From the NCBI GenBank assembly GCA_903903735.1, contig CAIUZV010000374.1, positions 1-36,047 on the forward strand: DNA of 36,047 bases. Direction: 5' to 3'. Positions 1 to 8,750 of this stretch are shown here, one piece after another. A program made the position numbers and the translations under genes. The DNA comes from an uncultured beta proteobacterium (GTDB lineage Bacteria; Pseudomonadota; Gammaproteobacteria; Burkholderiales; Burkholderiaceae_B). The number at the start of each line of letters is the position of its first letter. The first letter of the stretch is position 1. Below the pieces are notes generated by a model. That model searched no databases and was not told the origin of the DNA. It worked only from the letters and a program-made list of their open reading frames with translations.

Positions 1-257
1 CTATAGACAGCCGAAAGCGTGTCCCCGCCCGGCAGTGCGGCAGAGCCACTGACGACATCCAAGAAACGCTGCGAGCCGAGGTGCTCAGGGGTCAGGCCCA
101 GCAGGGCACCCACCTGAGGATTTGCATGAACTAAGACGGGGTCTTTCAACGGTGTGGTGGGTAAGCGGGTATAAAAGTCTGCGGGCAATGCTGCAAACGA
201 GTTGGTCTTCGGGACGTTGAAAAAAGCGCAGTCCTCACCCATGGCGTGGTTATTCAT
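1..257 (-). CDS. selO: SelO/YdiU family protein adenylyltransferase, N-terminal part (truncated by window edge)
   Basis: Minus-strand translation from ATG at 257 gives MNNHAMGEDCAFFNVPKTNSFAALPADFYTRLPTTPLKDPVLVHANPQVGALLGLTPEHL...ALPGGDTLSAVY, typical of the SelO N-terminus (LPxxFYTR..PTPL..P.LV..N..VA.LLGL). The frame is open to position 1. Confidence 0.85.
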   Translation of the reverse strand, partial: MNNHAMGEDCAFFNVPKTNSFAALPADFYTRLPTTPLKDPVLVHANPQVGALLGLTPEHLGSQRFLDVVSGSAALPGGDTLSAVY

Positions 258-713
258 TTATCGAACCCCCTCATTTCGATCGGCTGGCTGCTCTGCATTC
301 GCCCTAAGCGCCTCCTTCTTGGCCAAGGCCGCAGCACGTTTCGCTGGACGAACATAAAAGATAGAACAAAAGAAAAAAACTGACGCAAGCACAATTTCTA
401 TCCACGCAGCCGAGATACTGGGTCCCGGCGGGTCCGACATCACTCGCACCACGCCTTCCATTAGGTATAAAAGCACCAGCATCGAAGCCCATTGAATCGT
501 GTAGAGGCTACCTCGCGCGACTCCGCGCACAGCAAAAGCCAGCGGCAACGCTTTAAGGAACAACAGCGTTCCGCCCGGGCGCAGCGGTGCGAACCAAATT
601 TCCCAGACCATGCACCAGAGCAACAGGGCTAATAGGCTCGCGATTGCCCCACGTTGCAGCGCAACATTCAAGCTTGGTGGATGCTCTGCATTGAGCGTGT
701 GTGGGTGCGGCAT
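258..713 (-). CDS. DUF2069 family inner membrane protein
   Basis: 151 aa with several hydrophobic helices and the motif WEIWFAPLRPGG..LFLKALPL...YTIQWASMLVLLYLMEGVVR, characteristic of DUF2069. Its TAA directly abuts the selO ATG. Confidence 0.85.
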   Translation of the reverse strand: MPHPHTLNAEHPPSLNVALQRGAIASLLALLLWCMVWEIWFAPLRPGGTLLFLKALPLAFAVRGVARGSLYTIQWASMLVLLYLMEGVVRVMSDPPGPSISAAWIEIVLASVFFFCSIFYVRPAKRAAALAKKEALRANAEQPADRNEGVR

Positions 714-792
714 GGTGTTTTGTATACGGGTTAATTTCGCAGGTTAGTATTATCCATTGTTCCTTGCGCAATTCGGGAAGTACACCTACGGC

Positions 793-1692
793 ATGTTCAC
801 CGCGACCACTTCCGCATCATTGAATACGACGCTACGTCCCTGGCAACTGGCTATCGTGATCGCCGTCAAGCGCTCCCTGAAAGCCAACACGATGCAACTT
901 GCATCGAGCCTGGCATTTTCTACAGTTTTCGCAATCGTGCCCCTGCTGGCAGTGATTCTGTCGATTTTTGCGGCCTTGCCTGAGTTTGAAGTATTTAGCT
1001 TAGCGCTACAGGAATATCTCGCGAATAACCTGCTGCCATCCCAGGTATCGAGCAACATCATGGAGTATCTCAATGTCTTTGCCGCGCAGGCAAGTCATCT
1101 AAGCACCATCGGTGGGATATTCTTAGTCGGAACGATCATCGCGCTTGTGATATCGATCGACGATGCGCTCAATACAGTTTGGTGTGTTCAGGAAAAACGC
1201 CATGCTGTACGCCGCTTGTTTGTCTACATCCTGATTATTGTTGTCGGTCCGATCCTGCTTAGCGCCCTACTTTGGACCACCGCGTTCTTGGCCCGTGAAT
1301 CGTTTGGCCATGTCCTGCATCTGCCAGCCCTCCTCGAACTGTCACTAAAGTTGTCGCCTTTTATCGTTAGTGCCATGGGCTTCACGGTGCTATTTGTCGT
1401 TGTGCCGAACACACGAGTTCTTTGGCGCGATGCGCTGTTGGGTGGCCTCGTGGCTGCACTACTTTTATATGTCATGAAATTCGGCTTTGCACTGTACGTC
1501 ACAAGCTTCTCGACTTACACCTTGATTTATGGCGCCTTCGCAGCGATTCCGGTTTTTCTGCTTTGGGTGTACTTTTCATGGCTAAGCGTGCTGCTGGGCG
1601 CTCACGTGGCGGCCAGCCTACCGCTTCTGCGCAAACAAACACTACAATTAGCGGGCAGCACCACGGAGGAAAAAAATGCTACAGGTCAGTGA
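793..1692 (+). CDS. YihY/BrkB family inner membrane protein
   Basis: Polytopic protein with LASSLAFSTVFAIVPLLAVILSIFAALPEF and GGIFLVGTIIALVISIDDALNTVWCV, typical of YihY. The ORF opens at 757; ATG 793 is an alternative start. Confidence 0.88.
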   Translation: MFTATTSASLNTTLRPWQLAIVIAVKRSLKANTMQLASSLAFSTVFAIVPLLAVILSIFAALPEFEVFSLALQEYLANNLLPSQVSSNIMEYLNVFAAQASHLSTIGGIFLVGTIIALVISIDDALNTVWCVQEKRHAVRRLFVYILIIVVGPILLSALLWTTAFLARESFGHVLHLPALLELSLKLSPFIVSAMGFTVLFVVVPNTRVLWRDALLGGLVAALLLYVMKFGFALYVTSFSTYTLIYGAFAAIPVFLLWVYFSWLSVLLGAHVAASLPLLRKQTLQLAGSTTEEKNATGQ

Positions 1693-2137
1693 AATTCTGC
1701 GTGTAAAGGGAAACACCTTATACACCGCATCACCAGAAACCCAAGTCGTACAGGCACTCGAAACCATGAGTGTTCACGACATCGGCTCGCTCGTGATTAT
1801 GGATCAAGGCAAACTTGCTGGCATGCTGACGTTTCGCGAGATCATCCGCCATGTCAACAGCAATCACGGAGCCGTTGGGGCCACGCCGATACGGGCAATT
1901 ATGGAATCTGCGCCTGTTTCAGTCACCCCCGATACCGATGCGAATACCCTTCAACGCCTCATGCTGGATAATCACTGCCGCTATGTCCCCGTGATGGATA
2001 ATGAGGTACTGCTTGGGGTCATCTCTTTTTACGATCTCGCTCAAGCGATCGTTGCAGCTCAGAAGTTTGAGAACTCTATGTTGAAAGCCTACATCCGCGA
2101 CTGGCCTGCTGAAAAAGCAAGCCCAAAGGGCGACTAA
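1676..2137 (+). CDS. CBS-domain-pair protein
   Basis: 153 aa with two CBS repeats (VVQALETMSVHDIGSLVIMDQGKLAGMLTFREIIR / TLQRLMLDNHCRYVPVMDNEVLLGVISFYDLAQAI). Overlaps the 3' end of the YihY gene by 17 bp. Confidence 0.9.
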   Translation: MLQVSEILRVKGNTLYTASPETQVVQALETMSVHDIGSLVIMDQGKLAGMLTFREIIRHVNSNHGAVGATPIRAIMESAPVSVTPDTDANTLQRLMLDNHCRYVPVMDNEVLLGVISFYDLAQAIVAAQKFENSMLKAYIRDWPAEKASPKGD

Positions 2138-3159
2138 GCCGCTCCAACTACCTGGTAGGCTTGCCGAATCAAATCGGCCTTGCTTGCATTGAGTAACGTT
2201 GAATCGGACAGCATTCGCCGCCAAACGCGAGACTTTGGCCTACCATTAAACAAACCTAACAAGGGTCGAACGACCACCCGCAAAGGCACGCCTATGTCGG
2301 TCTGCGATTGTGCGTAGCATGCCAACGCTTCAATAATTGCCTCCTCTGACATCAAGCTATCCTGTGGCCACCAGGCTTGAGCCATTTCCCTCAGCACCAT
2401 CGGGTTGTGCCAGGGCGAGCGGCCAAGCATCACCCCGTCAAAACGTTGGCGTTCCAGTTCACAATCCGCTCTGGACACGAGTCCGCCATTTAGCACCATC
2501 AAAGCGTCCGGAAAATCAATTTTGAGCTGAGCCGCGTGATCGTATCGAAGCGCGGGAACTTCACGATTATCCTTTGGTGTGAGGCCTTTCAACACCGCAT
2601 TGCGTGCGTGAACAATAAATACACGGCAGCCCGTGTCATACAGTGTTCCAACAAAATCTCTGACAAATCCATAACTCTCGTCCCAGTCTAAGCCGAGGCG
2701 ATGTTTGACCGTGACAGGAATGCTCACGGTATCTTGCATTGCCTTGACACAGTCTGCCACCAACATGGGTTCTGCCATCAAGCACGCCCCAAAGGAACCC
2801 TTTTGAACGCGCTCGGAGGGGCAGCCACAGTTCAAGTTGATCTCATCGTATCCCCAGCGTTCGCCCAGCCGAGCGGCAGCCTGAAGGGCGTGGGGTTCAC
2901 TGCCTCCTAATTGCAAAGCAACGGGTTGCTCTTGGGGACTGAAGGCCAAGTGTCGCTCGATATCACCATGTGTGAGTGCGCCCGTCGTAATCATTTCCGT
3001 ATAGACGCGGGCACGCGGAGCAAGCAAGCGATGGAAATATCGACAATGACGGTCCGTGACATCGATCATGGGGGCGACGCACAGCTGCCATCCCAGGGGA
3101 TCAACTGCCCGCACGCCTGACGACGACGTCGCGGGGGCCGGTGTGAACGAAAGCGTCAT
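2134..3159 (-). CDS. dusA: tRNA-dihydrouridine(20/20a) synthase DusA
   Basis: Dus hallmarks: LCVAPMIDVTDRHCRYFHRLL, YTEMITTGAL, LQLGGSEP, NLNCGCPSERVQKGSFGACLM, VKHRLGLD, NGGL. The ORF is open to 3363; a start at 3159 (MTLSFTPAP) avoids overlapping thrB. Confidence 0.92.
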   Translation of the reverse strand: MTLSFTPAPATSSSGVRAVDPLGWQLCVAPMIDVTDRHCRYFHRLLAPRARVYTEMITTGALTHGDIERHLAFSPQEQPVALQLGGSEPHALQAAARLGERWGYDEINLNCGCPSERVQKGSFGACLMAEPMLVADCVKAMQDTVSIPVTVKHRLGLDWDESYGFVRDFVGTLYDTGCRVFIVHARNAVLKGLTPKDNREVPALRYDHAAQLKIDFPDALMVLNGGLVSRADCELERQRFDGVMLGRSPWHNPMVLREMAQAWWPQDSLMSEEAIIEALACYAQSQTDIGVPLRVVVRPLLGLFNGRPKSRVWRRMLSDSTLLNASKADLIRQAYQVVGAA

Positions 3160-3310
3160 AGAAAGCGAGATAAAGAGATGAACAAGGCGAATGGATGGTT
3201 TGCGCATTTTAATTGTCAAACACCGCCGCGTGCACGCATTCATGAGCGGCTTGGTAAAATTACCCACAACAACGCGGTTTAACCTCTTAATCCTTGCATC
3301 ATTCCCGACG

Positions 3311-4288
3311 ATGGCTGTATTTACTCCTGTCAGCGAACCCGACGCGCGCAACTTGCTTCGCAACTATTCGCTGGGTGAATTCGTATCCCTGAAGGGAATC
3401 GCGGCAGGCATCGAGAATAGCAATTATTTTTTGTGCACCACCTCTGCAGAGTATGTCCTGACGATTTTTGAAGTGCTTAAGGCCGAGCAGTTGCCCTTTT
3501 ATATCGAGCTCATGCACCATCTAGCGGAACGAAACATTCCGGTGCCTAAGCCCCAAACAAGACGGGATGGCAGTCGGTTAGCGACGCTGCACAACAAGCC
3601 GGCAGCGATCGTCTCTAAACTTCCGGGTAGCTACATTGTGTCTCCGACCGCCGCGCACTGTGGGTTGACGGGCGCAACACTTGCCCAAGCGCATTTGGCA
3701 GCAGTGGACTTCCCGATTCATCAAAAAAACTTACGTGGGCTGGCTTGGTGGCAAGAGACCGTACCAGTGGTGTTACCGTTTTTAACAGGCTCGGCTCGCG
3801 ATTTGTTGACGACGAGTTTGGCTGAACAAGTGACAAAAGCTCAATCATTGGATTGGCAAGCGCTCCCCAAAGGGCCCTCCCATTGTGATTTGTTTCGAGA
3901 CAACGTGTTGTTTGCGGGAACTCCAGATCGCCCGGTTCTTGGTGGTTTTATTGATTTCTATTTCGCCGGAGTCGACGCCTGGCTGTTTGATGTTGCTGTG
4001 TGTATCAACGATTGGTGCATTGAACATACGACCGGAAGAATTATTCCAGAACTCGCCAGTGCTTGGCTTCAAGCGTATAGTCGCGTGAGGCCGTTCACAG
4101 AACAAGAGCATCGACTATGGCCGACAATGCTACGCGCTGCCGCGCTGCGTTTTTGGATTTCACGACTGTACGATTTTTACCTCCCGCGTCCTGCCCAAAC
4201 GCTTAAACCACACGACCCCACACATTTTGAGCGCATTCTGTCCCAGAGGACGCTTCACCCTATCCAAGCTTTACCCAAGGAATCCTGA
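3311..4288 (+). CDS. thrB: Homoserine kinase, APH-fold type (ThrB)
   Basis: MAVFTPVSEPDARNLLRNYSLGEFVSLKGIAAGIENSNYFLCTT... and HCDLFRDNVLF...GGFIDFYFAG, typical of proteobacterial ThrB type II. Confidence 0.93.
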   Translation: MAVFTPVSEPDARNLLRNYSLGEFVSLKGIAAGIENSNYFLCTTSAEYVLTIFEVLKAEQLPFYIELMHHLAERNIPVPKPQTRRDGSRLATLHNKPAAIVSKLPGSYIVSPTAAHCGLTGATLAQAHLAAVDFPIHQKNLRGLAWWQETVPVVLPFLTGSARDLLTTSLAEQVTKAQSLDWQALPKGPSHCDLFRDNVLFAGTPDRPVLGGFIDFYFAGVDAWLFDVAVCINDWCIEHTTGRIIPELASAWLQAYSRVRPFTEQEHRLWPTMLRAAALRFWISRLYDFYLPRPAQTLKPHDPTHFERILSQRTLHPIQALPKES

Positions 4289-5082
4289 TGCAAGCAGTAT
4301 CTTTACCCGCTCTCTCCGGTTGGCGATGGGTGCGCGATGGCTGGATGCTTTTCCGTAAACAGCCCATGGCGTTTTTCTCTTGGGCAATGTTTGTTAGCTT
4401 GATCCTCATGGTCGCCAGCGTCACGCCACCGATTGGACCGCTCATATTCGTCGTGCTCATGCCAACAGCTACGCTCTTATCGTTGAGTGCCGCGCGTCAC
4501 GCAGAACAAGGACAAAAAGTTTTATTAGGAACATGGATTGCACCGTTACGTCTTGCGGGGGTTTTTCGACGTCTGCTCGGGATGGGCGCGCTGTATGTTC
4601 TGTTTTGCCTATTTCTTGGTCTCATTGCGTTCATGCCCTTCTCTGAAGAAGTCACCCAAGCGGTCAAGGCCGTCACAACCAACAACGACTTATTGCCCTT
4701 GCTTGAAGCAGTACGCACTCCCATGGCGATATTTGCCGTGCTGTATGTCTTAATGGCCGCAGTCTTCTGGTACGCACCAGCCTTGGTGGGGTGGCACTCT
4801 ATCCCAATGACACGTGCGTTGTTCTATAGCGGTATAGCCTGTTGGCGTAACAAATGGGCCTTTGGTATATACGGCCTATCTTGGTTAGTGATCTTCTTGG
4901 CGATTGATACCGTACTTAGCGCGCTGACGATGGTGGGGCTGCCAAAAAGTTTTAGCGCCATGATACAAGTTCCCATTAACGTGGTGGCTAGTGCGGTGCT
5001 GTACTGCAGTTTTTACACGAGCTTTATCTCCGTGTTTTACTCCGAGCCTGCACCCGAGCCAGAGACCACTGCAGCAGAGTAA
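4288..5082 (+). CDS. BPSS1780-family membrane protein
   Basis: 264 aa; MQAVSLPALSGWRWVRDGWMLFRKQPMAFFSW start and several TM helices. TGATG overlap with thrB. Confidence 0.75.
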   Translation: MQAVSLPALSGWRWVRDGWMLFRKQPMAFFSWAMFVSLILMVASVTPPIGPLIFVVLMPTATLLSLSAARHAEQGQKVLLGTWIAPLRLAGVFRRLLGMGALYVLFCLFLGLIAFMPFSEEVTQAVKAVTTNNDLLPLLEAVRTPMAIFAVLYVLMAAVFWYAPALVGWHSIPMTRALFYSGIACWRNKWAFGIYGLSWLVIFLAIDTVLSALTMVGLPKSFSAMIQVPINVVASAVLYCSFYTSFISVFYSEPAPEPETTAAE

Positions 5083-5395
5083 GGTCAACCACGGTTGCAT
5101 TCTGATCCTGCATCCAAGTCATTTCGCAGACTGCACTGGCAGCCCAGCAGGTCACGATGCGGTTCGGCACTACTTTTCGATCAATGCGAACCGCACGGCC
5201 GGCATGATCGACAAAGATGATAGTCAACGCATAGCGCATCCCAAATGTATGCACAGACCGGCAGTTTGGGAAATACATAAGGTGGCCTGGCGGCAGCGGG
5301 CCGCGCAGCAAGAGTCCTCTTGTACGTTTAAAGAAAGTATTCGCAACGTAAATGTGCAGCTGCTGCGCACCAGGAGCGCGAGGCCAAACTGTCAT
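5024..5395 (-). CDS. DUF192 family protein
   Basis: MTVWPRAPGAQQLHIYVANTFFKRTRGLLLRGPLPPGHLMYFPNCRSVHTFGMRYALTIIFVDHAGRAV: DUF192 signature (R..GLL.R..L..G..M.F..C.SVHTFGM...I.....D..G). ATG overlaps the tadC stop (TAATG). Confidence 0.85.
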   Translation of the reverse strand: MTVWPRAPGAQQLHIYVANTFFKRTRGLLLRGPLPPGHLMYFPNCRSVHTFGMRYALTIIFVDHAGRAVRIDRKVVPNRIVTCWAASAVCEMTWMQDQNATVVDLTLLQWSLARVQARSKTRR

Positions 5396-6288
5396 TACAA
5401 ACCCAACAACTGAGCGGCTACGGGGATCGCTAGCACCAGGAAAGTACAAGGGAAAATACACAACGCCATTGGAAACAACATCTTGACCGGTGCTTGCATG
5501 GCGAGCTTTTCAATCCTCAGCAAGCGTTCTCGTCTGTGCTGATCACTCAGCTTCCTCATGATTGATCCGACACTAAAGCCAGACAACTCAGCTTGAGTAA
5601 TGGCGAAGACTAGCTGCCTAATCGATGGCATGTCAGTTCGCATTGCCAACTGCGCCAATGCATGGCCCCGAGGCTGCCCTGAACGTATGTCTAGTAACAC
5701 GCGCGTCCACTCTGCATGCAGGGAGCCGGGTCGACTATATTGAAGCGCCAACTGCAATGAGGCCTGCAAGTTTAAGCCAGACTCTAACCCAAGAACGATC
5801 AAATCCAAGAAAGCTGGCAAGTCTTTCAGGATTGATGACTGCCGCCTGCGTACGTGGCTTCGGAGTAAGGCGTTTGGATAAACATAGCCCACCAGCCCGC
5901 CCACCAAGACTAGCGTGACATTTATCCAACCCCAATCGAACCAGGCGACCAAAGAATGCTGTAGCAGAGCAAGAAACATCCCGACGATGCACGCCACTGC
6001 CACCTTCACGACGTAGAGTTGCCCCACCTGCCACTGCGGATGACCCGCGCGCGCAAGTAGCGTTGTTCCCGCTCGTCGTTGATTCCATGTCACGAGCCAT
6101 AACAACTGATCGCCAGCGCGACGCGTCGACACCCAGAAAACGCGTTCCCAACGCGATCGCGGAATAAAGCCCAGCTCCGCGGCCTTCTTATCATTAAAGA
6201 GCCATCGGAACGATACCGAGATCATCAAATAGCAGGCCACACCGACTGCGAGGGCACCTACCAAGACACTGGCCCAGCGCAACATCAC
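5395..6288 (-). CDS. tadC: Tad pilus inner-membrane platform protein TadC (T2SS F family)
   Basis: T2SSF-type core: LKDLPAFLDLIVLGLESGLNLQASLQLAL...LAMRTDMPSIRQLVFAITQAELSGFSVGSIMRKLSDQHRRERLLRIEKLAMQAPVKMLFPMALCIFPCTFLVLAIPV. Confidence 0.9.
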   Translation of the reverse strand: MMLRWASVLVGALAVGVACYLMISVSFRWLFNDKKAAELGFIPRSRWERVFWVSTRRAGDQLLWLVTWNQRRAGTTLLARAGHPQWQVGQLYVVKVAVACIVGMFLALLQHSLVAWFDWGWINVTLVLVGGLVGYVYPNALLRSHVRRRQSSILKDLPAFLDLIVLGLESGLNLQASLQLALQYSRPGSLHAEWTRVLLDIRSGQPRGHALAQLAMRTDMPSIRQLVFAITQAELSGFSVGSIMRKLSDQHRRERLLRIEKLAMQAPVKMLFPMALCIFPCTFLVLAIPVAAQLLGL

Positions 6289-7133
6289 ACGGATACCTCA
6301 CGCAGGATTGCGCGTAACCAGAGGACCCCCACCACTTCAAGTATCGCAATCAACGCTAAAACAGCCTTGCCCGCGTGCGTCGATAGCGCGAGATACATCA
6401 CACCAGAATCGATCAAACAAAGAACCATCAGCAGAAGAATAGGAAGCACGCCGATGACCAAAGCCTGCATTTTTCCTTGCGTGGTGAGCATGTCGACCTT
6501 TAGCCCAATATGTTGGTGCGCCTCTAGACTGGACGCTAGGCGATCGATTAGCGCCGAAAGGGATCCTCCTGACTCGACGCCCACACGCAACAACGTCGTG
6601 ACCTGGCCCACGCTTTGCGTATCAACCCTTAAACGAAAGTTATTGAGCGCTTCTTGCAGTGGGATGCCAACTCGCTGCTCTCGTAATACGAGGGATAGCT
6701 CCTGGGACAGCGGGGGATGCAGATCTTTCGCAATCGCATGCAAGGCTGAGCTAAAGCTAGCACCCGCAGCGAGCGCGCCGGCAACCATGCGCAGAGCGTC
6801 CGGAAGCTGCCTATCCAAACGGGTCGCTCTGGCATGACGCGCTCTGACTAGTGCAGCGCGTGGAATCGTAAGAAAACCAAACGCCACGAGAACGCTTATT
6901 GCCAGGCTATTACTTAAGAGCCATACAAAGAAACCAACCGAAACGGCCAGCGCAACGAGCACCGGCCAAAGCAGTGTGAGATCAATAAAAACAAACATCT
7001 CTGCTAGCTGTGTCTCTGCCTCCGTATGTAAGGTATCGCGATACTTACACCACGCGCTAGTGAGAATGCGGTGAACCAGCCAAAAGAGCAAGGCGGTCGA
7101 CACCCCTGCGAACGCAATGCCAGCAACCCTCAT
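6285..7133 (-). CDS. tadB: Tad pilus inner-membrane platform protein TadB (T2SS F family)
   Basis: QLPDALRMVAGALAAGASFSSALHAIAKDLHPPLSQELSLVLREQRVGIPLQEALNNFRLRV...VGVESGGSLSALIDRLASSLE. ATG at 7133 overlaps the cpaF stop (ATGA). Confidence 0.9.
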   Translation of the reverse strand: MRVAGIAFAGVSTALLFWLVHRILTSAWCKYRDTLHTEAETQLAEMFVFIDLTLLWPVLVALAVSVGFFVWLLSNSLAISVLVAFGFLTIPRAALVRARHARATRLDRQLPDALRMVAGALAAGASFSSALHAIAKDLHPPLSQELSLVLREQRVGIPLQEALNNFRLRVDTQSVGQVTTLLRVGVESGGSLSALIDRLASSLEAHQHIGLKVDMLTTQGKMQALVIGVLPILLLMVLCLIDSGVMYLALSTHAGKAVLALIAILEVVGVLWLRAILREVSV

Positions 7134-8746
7134 GGGCAAGTAAACCAGTCTTTTATTGCACAATCCACGGACAAGTTCAAGGTATCAAACACCGCTGGCA
7201 TTAAGCCGGTACCGCGCACCTTCCCCAACATTGGATCTGTACGCGCAATAATTTGGGTTTGTATGATTCCGGATTCAACTCCACATACTTCGGCCACAGC
7301 ACACACGATCCGCTGTCCGCTCGGCAACCTCGCCTGTTGAACGATTAACTGAATAGCCGAAGCGACTTGATCGCGTATTGCCGCAAGAGGAAGACCACTT
7401 TGTGCGCTCAAAATTAAGGTTTCTAGCCGCGCTAAGGCGTCCCTTGGGCTGTTAGCGTGCAGTGTCGTTAATGACCCCTCGTGACCGGTATTCATTGCGG
7501 CAAGCATATCAATGGCCTCCGCCCCGCGCACCTCACCAACCACGATACGGTCCGGTCGCATGCGCAAGGCATTTTTGACCAGATCACGGATAGTGATTGC
7601 ACCGCGCCCTTCGGCATTAGCCGGTCTCGCCTCAAGCCTCACGATGTGCGGATGTGCAATCTGCAACTCTGCTGAGTCTTCGATTGTCACAATGCGCTGA
7701 GTAGTGGGAATCTGGCCTGCCAACACATTGAGCAGGGTGGTCTTGCCCGAGCCTGTTCCACCCGACACAAGGATATTGACGCGATGAACGACGCACCAAG
7801 ATAAAAACTTAGCTAAAGGCTCCTCAAGTGTGTTGTTACGTACCAGGTCCTCAAGTGTGGGACGGGTATTTGGAAACTTCCTGATCGTCACACAAGAGCC
7901 GCTTAACGCGATCGGCGCGATGACCGCATTGAGACGAGACCCATCTGGAAGACGCGCGTCCACCATCGGGGACAATTCATCAATCCTTCTTCCCAACGGA
8001 AAGACGATACGCTCGACGATTCCACGCACCGCAATCTCAGAACTAAATTCGGCAGCAGCGCGCGTGAGTCTACCGCCACGTTCAACATAAATCTCGTCAA
8101 AAGCATTAACCATAACCTCCGACACCGTTGGATCGGCAAGCAAAGGCTCTAGAACGCCCAACCCGATGGCCTCCGAAACGACAAGCTCGATAAGCTCTTC
8201 CCTTTCTGCGTCACTGAGGCTCTCGAGCAGCTCAACAGAAACTTGTCGCGCACATGCTCGCGCATAGTCGCGAAGTCCAGTTGTCGTCAATGCAGCGATA
8301 TCCGTGCGCCTTAAATCCAGCACCTTAATCAGACCCAGATGAAGCGACTTACGGATCTCGCGACGAAATCTACCTGATTCAGGCTCAATCAACCGCACAG
8401 ACTCAAAGGAGTCATCGCACAGCGAATGTAGAGCGATGTCCTGAGCAGCTCGATCGATTTGAGAGGTCGTGAAATGGATCAAGCATGGTCCGACAATGAC
8501 TTCATCGGTTGCCTGCACCGGACCATAACGAATAATACGTTGACCGTTCACCCTAGTACCCGATAATGATCCCAAGTCCTCGACATGGCAACCGGCATCG
8601 TCCTCTCGAACCCGCACATGCGTCTTTGCCACACGCCAATGTTGAATGCGCAAAGCGCAATCCGCTGAACGTCCAATCAAAAACGGGGTGTCCAGACAAA
8701 GCTTCTCTTTTTGACCGTCCTCATACGTCAACATGATATTGATCAT
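7130..8746 (-). CDS. cpaF: Tad secretion ATPase CpaF/TadA with an N-terminal FHA domain
   Basis: C-terminal ATPase with Walker A (NILVSGGTGSGKTTLLNVLAGQIP), RIVTIEDSAELQI, MRPDRIVVGEVRGAEAIDMLAAMNTGHEGSLTTLHAN. N-terminus has an FHA pattern: FLIGRSADCALRIQHWRVAKTHVRV...VEDLGSLSGTRVNGQRI. Probable start is ATG 8746; the ORF is open to 8893. Confidence 0.93.
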   Translation of the reverse strand: MINIMLTYEDGQKEKLCLDTPFLIGRSADCALRIQHWRVAKTHVRVREDDAGCHVEDLGSLSGTRVNGQRIIRYGPVQATDEVIVGPCLIHFTTSQIDRAAQDIALHSLCDDSFESVRLIEPESGRFRREIRKSLHLGLIKVLDLRRTDIAALTTTGLRDYARACARQVSVELLESLSDAEREELIELVVSEAIGLGVLEPLLADPTVSEVMVNAFDEIYVERGGRLTRAAAEFSSEIAVRGIVERIVFPLGRRIDELSPMVDARLPDGSRLNAVIAPIALSGSCVTIRKFPNTRPTLEDLVRNNTLEEPLAKFLSWCVVHRVNILVSGGTGSGKTTLLNVLAGQIPTTQRIVTIEDSAELQIAHPHIVRLEARPANAEGRGAITIRDLVKNALRMRPDRIVVGEVRGAEAIDMLAAMNTGHEGSLTTLHANSPRDALARLETLILSAQSGLPLAAIRDQVASAIQLIVQQARLPSGQRIVCAVAEVCGVESGIIQTQIIARTDPMLGKVRGTGLMPAVFDTLNLSVDCAIKDWFTCP

Positions 8747-8750
8747 GCCC

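Noticed and set aside
2134-3363. Full-length 409-aa ORF for DusA starting at 3363
   Set aside because: The first ~68 residues lack Dus similarity and overlap the thrB start on the opposite strand; a start near 3159 is more plausible.
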